Positions 1-5,281 of a DNA stretch of 6,499 nt are shown one piece after another. Where the stretch lies: the NCBI GenBank assembly GCA_030431945.1, contig JAUIIF010000267.1, positions 1 through 6,499 of the forward strand. Direction: 5' to 3'. The notes below the pieces were generated by a model that saw only the letters and a list, made by a program, of their open reading frames with translations, did no database searches and was not told the DNA's origin. Every line of letters begins with the position of its first letter. The stretch's first letter is position 1. Source of the DNA: Bacteroidia bacterium. Its GTDB lineage: Bacteria > Bacteroidota > Bacteroidia > Chitinophagales > Saprospiraceae. Both the position numbers and the translations under genes were made by a program.

Positions 1-87
1 TCGGCGGAATACCTGGGCATGGCTTACGGCCCGGAGTGGCACGGCTGGCTGGAGGAGGACGGCACGGCCAACGTCCTGAGGCGTTAG
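1..87 (+). CDS. C-terminal end of an unidentified protein (5' partial)
   Basis: Frame 1 is open from the first base to a TAG at 85-87 and encodes 28 residues ending in NVLRR. The composition (three Trp/His-rich turns, acidic LEED, GC-rich third positions) looks like a genuine coding end, and the next gene lies 176 bp downstream on the same strand. No family can be recognised from so short a tail, and no function is proposed. The reading frame and codon use are compatible with the neighbouring genes, so it probably belongs to the same genome. It could also be chance, because 28 codons without a stop is not unusual in GC-rich DNA. Confidence 0.5.
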   Translation, partial: SAEYLGMAYGPEWHGWLEEDGTANVLRR

Positions 88-135
88 TTTACAGGCGGCC
101 GGCAAGCTTTTTCTCCTGACGGACCCTTTCCCTTC

Positions 136-155
136 CACCAGCGGCCGCGCCCACT
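136..155 (+). repeat. 20-bp exact direct repeat, copy 1 (noncoding)
   Basis: The 20 bases here, centred on the GCGGCCGC palindrome, are identical to 3510-3529 inside the PSD1 gene. Flanks diverge at once on the 3' side and show only partial similarity (7 of 11) on the 5' side. In this window the copy is noncoding, upstream of the sigma gene. Confidence 0.6.
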
Positions 156-190
156 TATTCCTGCTTCAGGCGGCGGAAGGCAGGCCGATG

Positions 191-219
191 CTGCGAAAAA
201 AAGTAGCCGGTTATCGCAG
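191..219. promoter_or_regulatory. Inverted repeat upstream of the ECF sigma gene, possible operator
   Basis: CTGCGA at 191-196 and its exact reverse complement TCGCAG at 214-219 flank a 17-nt A-rich spacer, about 45 bp before the sigma-factor start. The arms are visible in the sequence. A role as operator or RNA stem is inference only, since 6-bp arms can arise by chance. Confidence 0.2.
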
Positions 220-263
220 GATTCGGAACTTACCGTAGTCCAACACCTGAATAACGTCCGTAA

Positions 264-836
264 ATGGCCGAACTGAGCGACCGTGAATTATTGGCAAACA
301 TGGCTACTGGCGATGCGGCGGCCCTGCGCGAGTTGTACGCCCGGCTTGCTGACCGGGTGTACAATACCGCCATCAGTCATGTACAAGTAGCGGCCGAGGC
401 AGAAGAGATTACGCAGGACGTTTTCACCAAAGTCTGGCGGAACGCCGCCGGCTTTAACGGCGACAGTCAGGTGAGCACCTGGGTGTACCGCATTACGGTA
501 AACACGGCCCTGACGGCACTGAAGAAACGCCAGCGCCGCACCTTTTTCGGGGCGTTGACGCAGGCCAACGACCCGCCGGATTTTCAACATCCGAATGCGC
601 TCCTGGAGGAAGCCGAGCAACACCGGGCCCTCTTCGCCGCGATCTATCAATTGCCGGATCGCCAGAAAACGGCCTTCATTCTCAGCTTCGTGGAGGAACT
701 GCCCCGCCAGGAGGTGGCGGAGGTAATGAGCACTTCCCTGAAGTCCGTAGAAAGCTTACTGATGCGGGCCAAGCAAGGGCTGCGCGTGGCCTTACGAACC
801 GAACACCCCTACCGGGGAAAAACCAAACAACAGTGA
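264..836 (+). CDS. ECF-type RNA polymerase sigma factor (sigma-70 family)
   Basis: A 190-residue sigma factor with only regions 2 and 4, which would direct RNA polymerase to a small stress regulon in the cytoplasm. Region 2 spans about residues 24-92, with the core-binding and -10-recognising stretch DVFTKVW (52-58) and STWVYRITVN (71-80) followed by a basic KKRQRR. A variable linker (about 93-125) follows. Region 4 spans about 127-178, with LPDRQKTAFIL and the helix-turn-helix segment LPRQEVAEVM...SVESLLMRAKQGLR. The ATG at 264 gives the usual N-terminus (SDRELLANMATGDAAALRELY); a start at 300 would remove it. The stop is followed after 1 bp by the next ATG, so the following small membrane protein is probably co-translated and is the likely anti-sigma factor. 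Family assignment is strong. Its promoter target and inducing signal are unknown, and metal or envelope stress is inferred from the third gene. Confidence 0.95.
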   Translation: MAELSDRELLANMATGDAAALRELYARLADRVYNTAISHVQVAAEAEEITQDVFTKVWRNAAGFNGDSQVSTWVYRITVNTALTALKKRQRRTFFGALTQANDPPDFQHPNALLEEAEQHRALFAAIYQLPDRQKTAFILSFVEELPRQEVAEVMSTSLKSVESLLMRAKQGLRVALRTEHPYRGKTKQQ

Positions 837-837
837 T

Positions 838-1128
838 ATGCCCAATCTTGAAAAAAATAAGCTGGAGGATGCCTTGGAGCACCTCAAACGGCTGCCGCGG
901 GCGACGCCGCCGCCTGAACTACTAGCAAGAATTGAAGCGGGCCTGACCATGCCTGCAGCTAAAGTCATTCCGCTGGGGGAATGGCGAAAAATAGTCGCTG
1001 CCGCCCTGGTAATCCTTAGCCTGAATGCCACCGCAATGGCCTACTACCTGAGCAGTCAGGCCACTGATACGCCCCGTACGGAGTACGCGGAGACCAAACT
1101 TATTTCCGACTACCAACTCTACTACTAA
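838..1128 (+). CDS. Small single-pass membrane protein, probable anti-sigma factor
   Basis: A 96-residue protein with a cytoplasmic N-terminal part of about 50 residues, one hydrophobic span (about 52-70, after W49-R-K) and a short periplasmic tail of about 26 residues. The N-terminal stretch LKRLPRATPPPELLARIEAGL has the LP-x-x-x-PPP-x-L-x-x-I pattern often seen near the start of anti-sigma or sigma-operon membrane proteins. There is no HxxxCxxC zinc motif, so it is not a classical ZAS-domain anti-sigma factor. It lies 1 bp after the sigma gene, and its TAA overlaps the next ATG by one base (TAATG), which implies translational coupling. In size and topology it resembles CnrY (a roughly 95-residue anti-sigma protein with one span). 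The role is inferred from position and topology; direct sequence similarity to a known anti-sigma factor cannot be shown here. Confidence 0.75.
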   Translation: MPNLEKNKLEDALEHLKRLPRATPPPELLARIEAGLTMPAAKVIPLGEWRKIVAAALVILSLNATAMAYYLSSQATDTPRTEYAETKLISDYQLYY

Positions 1129-1622
1129 TGGAGCCACTTAAATTCTATCGTTGGGCGACCTGGAGTCTTCTGGCTCTCAACGTGGCCGTACTAGCTTTCT
1201 TTTTATGCTTTCCGCCGCCGCTTCCGGGGGCGGGCCCTCCCAGGCAGGCACCGGCAGCACTGAAGCTGGACGATGGGCAAGAAGAAAAATTCCTCGCTTC
1301 CGTCAGGGAGCACCGGGATAAAATTCAGCAACTTAGTCAGCAGCAAAGTGAATTACTGCAAACCTACTTCTCCCCGCTCTATGCAGAAGCCGAAACGGGG
1401 AGATTACCTACGCCTCCCGCACAACTTGCGGTACTGGAGCAGGAAAAAATAGCGGCTACCTATCAACACTTCCTGGAGGTGGAAAGCCTGCTGCAACCCG
1501 CACAAAAGGCTGCTTTCCCTGGCTTCGTCAAAAGTGCACTGCGCAATATTTTTCAGAAGAAAAACACCCCCCGTCCGCCGGATGGGAGAAAAATTACTGA
1601 CGGAAATCAAGAGAGGTATTAA
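1128..1622 (+). CDS. Membrane-anchored periplasmic sensor of the Spy/CpxP/metal-resistance-like type
   Basis: A 164-residue protein with an N-terminal hydrophobic anchor (about 9-29), a Pro/Ala-rich linker (29-45) and a helical periplasmic domain (about 46-145). The domain begins with LDDGQEEKF and ends with LLQPAQKAAFPGF. These occupy the two places where Spy/CpxP and heavy-metal-sensor proteins carry their LT-x-x-Q-type motifs, separated by a Gln-rich helix (IQQLSQQQSELLQ) and a second helix with YQHFLEVESLL. His62 and His114 are the only histidines, and C27 lies in the membrane anchor. The tail after 146 is polar and probably disordered. It is the last gene of the coupled operon, 1-base overlap with its predecessor, and would be the signal-sensing partner that releases the anti-sigma protein, as CnrX does with CnrY. 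Whether it binds metal or misfolded protein is not shown by the sequence. Confidence 0.75.
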   Translation: MEPLKFYRWATWSLLALNVAVLAFFLCFPPPLPGAGPPRQAPAALKLDDGQEEKFLASVREHRDKIQQLSQQQSELLQTYFSPLYAEAETGRLPTPPAQLAVLEQEKIAATYQHFLEVESLLQPAQKAAFPGFVKSALRNIFQKKNTPRPPDGRKITDGNQERY

Positions 1623-1640
1623 AACCGGTGTATACAGAGG

Positions 1641-1658
1641 TCTGCTGTTTCCAGCAGG
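1641..1658. terminator. Short hairpin between convergent genes, weak terminator candidate
   Basis: CTGCTG (1642-1647) pairs exactly with CAGCAG (1652-1657) around a four-base loop, with one possible extra T-G pair outside. Read on the - strand the loop is GAAA, a stable GNRA tetraloop. It lies in the 83-bp gap between the stop of the sensor gene (1622) and the stop of the convergent propeller gene (1706), where a bidirectional terminator is expected. Neither strand has a T-run after the stem, so an intrinsic terminator is doubtful. Confidence 0.25.
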
Positions 1659-1705
1659 AAAATTTCGCGCCTTCCGAATTTCTCTGACCTGCGCTAAAAG
1701 CTTGG

Positions 1706-2806
1706 CTATACCCGCTCCAGGAGGATTGGTGGGCTCCCCTGCGCGTCCCACTGGCACAGGTACAGGTTTTCGTCTGCATCTACGCAGACATCGTGGCCGT
1801 GGTGAAAAAGGTGGTGCACTGCGGGATCCTGATACATCGGCTGCAGTTTACCATCCTGATACACCGGGGCCGTTCCACCGGCATTGGAGACGACCTGATT
1901 GTCCTTATCCAAAATCGTGATGTAGCCATTATGTTTCTGCCGCACTTCCCCGGTAACCGTGTTTGCGAAGCAGACACCGGCCAACAGGTTGTCTCCGTGC
2001 AGCACCGGGCGGCACACGTAAGCGCCGGGCAGGGTTACCTGTTCGATGAACTTGCCTTCGAGGGTGAAAAACTTAAAAGCCTGATCGTTCCGGCTGGTCA
2101 CCACCAACCTGGGAGCTTCGGGTTGCCGCAGGTCGATGGCTACGCCGTGTGCCTGGTGCAGATTGTACCGGGTGTCTGCATTATCCTGCCCGCCGAAATG
2201 CTGGATGTACCGGCCGTCAGCATCGTACCGGACAATGTAGTTGGAGCCGTAGCCATCGGCTACGTAAATATCTCCGTTGGGGGCAACGGCCGTCTCCGTG
2301 GGGTGGTAGGCCATCCCGGGCGCGTAAACGCCGATGGTTTGCGGATGGCCGAGCTGAAAAATAACTTCCCCGTTCAGGCGGGTTTTCGTTACGCTCCCCG
2401 GCTGGTTGCGCCAGCGGCCCTGGCGATCGGCATGACTCCCCGTATCACAGATAAAGAGGGTTTCTTCATCACCCTCATCAAAAATGGTGAGCCCGTGCCC
2501 CGCAGGGTAACGGTAGCCCCAACTATCAATCACTTTACCAGACCGGTCAAAGACGAGCACGTTGTTGGCCGGATGATCCCCCAACAGGTACAGCTTACCA
2601 CTCCGGTCAGTAACCATCTCGTGACAATTAAGGAGCGGATATTGCCGGGGAGATACTTTTGCCCAGTCAGGGCGAACCCGGTACCGGTAATCGCCCTGAC
2701 CAACGATGAGTGCTTCCCGGGCGGCGGATTTTCCCGTCAGGATATTGGGCATGGCCAGCGCTGAAGCTGCGAGGGTGGAAGTACGGAGGAAGTCTCTTCG
2801 TTGCAT
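1706..2806 (-). CDS. Tat-exported six-bladed NHL beta-propeller, PAL-like
   Basis: A 366-residue exported protein. I chose the ATG at 2806 because it places a twin-arginine signal at the very N-terminus (MQRRDFLRTSTLAASALAMPN). The frame stays open upstream to 2965, but that start would bury the signal 50 residues in. The mature part consists of propeller blades with NHL-type units such as GKLYLLGD...NNVLVFDRSGKVI, GDIYVADGYGSNYIVRYDADGR (about 178-198) and ENLYLCQW (about 347-353). The pattern HPTE...YVADGYGSN...IVRYDADG...AHGVAID, plus GHGL at 103-106, resembles the peptidyl-alpha-hydroxyglycine amidating lyase (PAL) propeller. Candidate metal-site histidines are H104, H168, H220 and H338. 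The end PPILLERV is the usual end of this family, so the gene is complete. It diverges from the PSD1/DUF1501 pair, suggesting shared function in the periplasm. Fold is confident; enzymatic activity is inferred. Confidence 0.88.
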   Translation of the reverse strand: MQRRDFLRTSTLAASALAMPNILTGKSAAREALIVGQGDYRYRVRPDWAKVSPRQYPLLNCHEMVTDRSGKLYLLGDHPANNVLVFDRSGKVIDSWGYRYPAGHGLTIFDEGDEETLFICDTGSHADRQGRWRNQPGSVTKTRLNGEVIFQLGHPQTIGVYAPGMAYHPTETAVAPNGDIYVADGYGSNYIVRYDADGRYIQHFGGQDNADTRYNLHQAHGVAIDLRQPEAPRLVVTSRNDQAFKFFTLEGKFIEQVTLPGAYVCRPVLHGDNLLAGVCFANTVTGEVRQKHNGYITILDKDNQVVSNAGGTAPVYQDGKLQPMYQDPAVHHLFHHGHDVCVDADENLYLCQWDAQGSPPILLERV

Positions 2807-3022
2807 GATCTGATCGGTAGGCCATAAAGCTAAGCCTTCCTCTTCGTACTTTTGGTAAGCTCCTGCGCCCTTTTCCGCCCGCTGGCGGGAAAGATTCCTC
2901 CTCAGCAACGTGGCTAAACGGGGGGCGTTTCGAAAACCTTTCCCCGCAGGCCCACGGGTGGTCATTGCACCGCGAACGGTTGGGTGGGGCTCACTGATAA
3001 TGATTTTATTGTCCTGTCCTTC
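2807..3022. promoter_or_regulatory. Divergent intergenic region between propeller and cytochrome genes
   Basis: These 216 bp must carry promoters for both directions. No strong promoter pair is visible. On the - strand, TAGCTTTA (2832-2825) matches the Bacteroidota -7 consensus TAnnTTTG at seven of eight places, but I see no TTG at the expected distance upstream of it. On the + strand an AT-rich patch (TGATAATGATTTTATTG, about 2995-3011) precedes the ATG at 3023 and could be a -10 region. A GC-rich imperfect hairpin lies at 2872-2892. Both frames run open across parts of this region, but the signal peptides fix the starts at 2806 and 3023. Confidence 0.4.
2872..2892. other. GC-rich imperfect hairpin in the divergent region
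   Basis: CCGCC (2875-2879) pairs with GGCGG (2884-2888) around a four-base loop. TTT (2872-2874) pairs with AAA (2890-2892) if G2889 bulges. It would lie in the leader of the propeller transcript if that starts upstream of it. No T-run follows on either strand, so it is not an intrinsic terminator. A regulatory role is speculative. Confidence 0.2.
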
Positions 3023-5278
3023 ATGCGTCGTTCCCGGTTACTTCTCCTTTTTCTCGCAAGTGTCGCCCTTTACTGGCTCACTACCAGCTGTGGTGGTCGT
3101 GAGCGCGGCGAAGTAAGTTTTGCCCGGGATATTCGTCCGCTGCTGACCGCCAGGTGCATGTCTTGCCACGGTGGCGTGCGCCAGCTTGGCGGCCTGAATT
3201 TACTCTTTGAAGAAGGGTTTTATGACACCTTGCGGTCGGGGGCTGTAGGCATTGTCCCCGGCGATCCTGACCACAGTGAAATTTACCTGCGGGTTACCGC
3301 AGACGGGGCCGGAAAAGTGATGCCGCCCACAGGCGCGCGCCTGAGTGAGCGGGAAACGGACCTGATCCGGCAGTGGATAGCCGCCGGAGCGCCCTGGGAG
3401 GAGCACTGGGCTTACGTGCCACCGGTAAAGGCAGCCCCGCCCGAAGAGGGCCTGCACCCGATCGATGCGTTTGTGCGGGCGCCTTTGCCTGCCCTCCACC
3501 TCTCCCCCGCACCAGCGGCCGCGCCCACTACTTTACTGCGGCGGGTTTACCTCGACCTCATCGGCCTTCCGCCGCCCCTGGAAGTCAGCAGGGCATTCGC
3601 CGCCGCCCCGGGTAAAGAAGCTTACGAAAAAATCGTTGACGACTTACTGGCCTCACCGCATTTTGGCGAACGCTGGGCCTCCTTCTGGCTCGACCTGGCC
3701 CGTTACGCCGATTCGCAGGGCTACCAGAAAGATCACCTACGCCCTACGATGTACCTCTACCGGGACTGGGTGATTGATGCCTTCAATCAGGACATGCCGC
3801 TGGACAGTTTCACGATCAGGCAATTAGCCGGCGATTTACTTCCCGAGCCAACGGACCAGGACCTGCTGGCGACCGCCTTCCACCGCAATACCATGACGAA
3901 TGACGAGGGGGGCACCGACGATGAGGAGTATCGCGTCAAAGCAGTGCTGGATCGGACCAACGTAACGATGGAGGTCTGGCAGGGCGCCACCTTCGGTTGT
4001 GTACAATGCCACAGCCACCCCTACGACCCCGTTCGCCACGAAGAATACTATGCCCTGAAGGGGTATTTCAATAATACTGCGGACCATGACCTCACCTCCG
4101 ATTTCCCGCGCCTTCCCTTACAATCAAGGGCGCGGACGCAGGTGCTGGCCCAGCTGGAAAGCAAGGTAAAGACCACCAAGCTCTCCGACGCCGCCATCGC
4201 CGAACTGGAGGCCGCCATCGCCGAACTTGCACGCCCGCTGCCCGTCCCCGTAATGCAGGAACTCCCTGATTCTTCGGCCCGGGTTAATCGTTTGTTCACC
4301 CGGGGCAACTGGTTGATGGAAGCGGACACGCTGCTGCCGCAGCCACCGCACGCTTTCGATAAAACGGACAAAAAATTTGTCCCTAATCGCCTGGGCCTGG
4401 CCCAGTGGCTGGTCGACGAAAAAAATCCGCTGACCGGCCGCGTGCTCGTTAACCGCATCTGGGCCGAATTATTCGGCCGGGGAATCGTTACAACCGTCGA
4501 GGACCTGGGCGTGCAGGGAGCAAGTCCTTCCCACCCGGCCTTGCTGGACTGGCTCGCCGTCCACTTCACCCAGGAGCAAGGCTGGCGCCTCAAGGCTTTA
4601 CTGCGTACGATTGTCACCTCTGCCACCTACCAGCAGCGTAGCCGCCTTACCGCCCTGGCGCTGGAGCAGGACCCCGAAAACCGCTGGCTGGCCCGGGGGC
4701 CGCGCTTCCGGCTGAGTGCGGAACAGATCAGGGACCAGGCCCTGTCCGTAAGTGGTCTCCTTAACCCCGAGGTTTACGGCCCCAGCGTCATGCCCTACCA
4801 GCCGGAGGGGGTGTGGAACGTCATCCGGCAGGTGGCCCGCTGGCGTAAAAGTCCGGATGCCCAGGCGCATCGCCGGGGCCTGTATACTTTTTACCGTCGG
4901 GTGAGCCCCTACCCCACCATGTTGCTCTTTGATGCCCCCACCCGGGAGCTTTGCGTCTCGCGGCGCATCCGGACGAACACCCCCCTCCAGGCCATGGTGA
5001 CGTTGAACGATCCCGTCTTCGTTGAAGCCGCTGCAGCGCTGGCCGACCGGGTACAGCAAGCCAGGCCTCACCTTCCGCGCCAACAAATCAGCCTGGCGTA
5101 CGAGCGGGCCACGGCGCACCCGCCGGACAGCTTCCAGCTACAACGACTGGCAGCACTTTACCAGCAAAACCTGGCCAGCTACCAACTCGTCCATGATTCC
5201 ATCCCTCCGGAAACGGCCGCGCTGGAAACGGTTTGCCGGGCGATTCTTAATTTGGACGAAGTATTGGTAAAACGCTGA
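3023..5278 (+). CDS. PSCyt1-DUF1549-DUF1553 (PSD1) protein with two CxxCH haem motifs
   Basis: A 751-residue exported protein of the planctomycete-cytochrome type. The ATG at 3023 gives a classic signal (MRRSR then a hydrophobic run) ending in LTTSCGG, so C23 may be lipidated, although Leu is one place further away than in the canonical lipobox. The frame is open from 2984, but that start would precede the signal by 13 residues. Domains in order: PSCyt1 cytochrome c-like (about 30-130) with CMSCH (C45, C48, H49) and the MPP motif; DUF1549 (about 146-356) with LLRRVYLDLIGLPP, FGERWASFWLDLARYADSQGY and a second CxxCH (C326-VQ-C329-H330) in the family's CHxHPYDP context; a short linker containing a duplicated heptad; DUF1553 (about 455-676) with NPLTGRVLVNRIWAELFGRGIV, SAEQIRDQAL and RRIRTNTPLQAMVTLNDPVFVEA. 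No LamG or other insertion is present. DUF1501 follows after 3 bp. Likely periplasmic or outer-membrane-attached; substrate and reaction are unknown. Confidence 0.95.
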   Translation: MRRSRLLLLFLASVALYWLTTSCGGRERGEVSFARDIRPLLTARCMSCHGGVRQLGGLNLLFEEGFYDTLRSGAVGIVPGDPDHSEIYLRVTADGAGKVMPPTGARLSERETDLIRQWIAAGAPWEEHWAYVPPVKAAPPEEGLHPIDAFVRAPLPALHLSPAPAAAPTTLLRRVYLDLIGLPPPLEVSRAFAAAPGKEAYEKIVDDLLASPHFGERWASFWLDLARYADSQGYQKDHLRPTMYLYRDWVIDAFNQDMPLDSFTIRQLAGDLLPEPTDQDLLATAFHRNTMTNDEGGTDDEEYRVKAVLDRTNVTMEVWQGATFGCVQCHSHPYDPVRHEEYYALKGYFNNTADHDLTSDFPRLPLQSRARTQVLAQLESKVKTTKLSDAAIAELEAAIAELARPLPVPVMQELPDSSARVNRLFTRGNWLMEADTLLPQPPHAFDKTDKKFVPNRLGLAQWLVDEKNPLTGRVLVNRIWAELFGRGIVTTVEDLGVQGASPSHPALLDWLAVHFTQEQGWRLKALLRTIVTSATYQQRSRLTALALEQDPENRWLARGPRFRLSAEQIRDQALSVSGLLNPEVYGPSVMPYQPEGVWNVIRQVARWRKSPDAQAHRRGLYTFYRRVSPYPTMLLFDAPTRELCVSRRIRTNTPLQAMVTLNDPVFVEAAAALADRVQQARPHLPRQQISLAYERATAHPPDSFQLQRLAALYQQNLASYQLVHDSIPPETAALETVCRAILNLDEVLVKR
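3510..3529 (+). repeat. 20-bp exact direct repeat, copy 2 (coding)
   Basis: Identical to 136-155. Here it encodes the Ala/Pro-rich stretch APAAAPTT just before the conserved LLRRVYLDLIGLPP of DUF1549. The protein stretch is a variable linker, so the DNA is free to be of any composition. Confidence 0.6.
4190..4227 (+). repeat. Imperfect 21-bp tandem duplication inside the PSD1 gene
   Basis: Seventeen bases beginning GCCGCCATCGCC at 4190-4206 recur exactly at 4211-4227, a period of 21 bp. In protein this gives the heptad AAIAELE followed by AAIAELA, in the linker between DUF1549 and DUF1553. The period equals one coiled-coil heptad, so the duplication extends a helix by two turns without shifting frame. 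Confidence 0.6.
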
Positions 5279-5281
5279 CCC

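Larger units (their letters stand above)
88..263. other. Intergenic region upstream of the sigma-factor operon
   Basis: This 176-bp stretch separates the partial gene from the ECF sigma gene and must hold the operon promoter unless the operon is read through from upstream. I see no convincing Bacteroidota promoter (TTG ... TAnnTTTG) and no obvious Shine-Dalgarno before the ATG at 264, which is normal for Bacteroidota. It contains a NotI-type GCGGCCGC core inside a 20-bp sequence repeated at 3510-3529, and a 6-bp inverted repeat (CTGCGA/TCGCAG) at 191-219. No intrinsic terminator with a clear stem and T-run follows the upstream gene. There is a short T-run at about 109-113 but no good stem before it. 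Confidence 0.5.

Noticed and set aside
225..258. ECF-like autoregulatory promoter, GGAACTT at 225-231 with CGTC at 255-258
   Set aside because: The spacing between the two boxes is about 23 bp rather than the usual 16-17, and transcription would begin at or past the start codon.
1793..2764. Long open frame (323 aa) on the + strand opposite the propeller gene
   Set aside because: It is fully antisense to a clear Tat-exported propeller, begins inside it, and its product resembles no family. Such shadows are expected in GC-rich DNA.
2807..2965. Upstream extension of the propeller gene to an ATG at 2965
   Set aside because: It would place the twin-arginine motif at residue 56, whereas Tat signals are N-terminal. 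The extra residues are basic and low in family likeness.
2984..3022. Earlier start for the PSD1 gene at 2984
   Set aside because: It adds 13 polar/mixed residues before a standard Met-Arg-Arg signal peptide; 3023 is the better start.
4048..4626. 192-aa open frame on the - strand within the PSD1 gene
   Set aside because: It is antisense to conserved DUF1549/DUF1553 sequence, and its Ser/Arg-rich composition is typical of a reverse-frame shadow.
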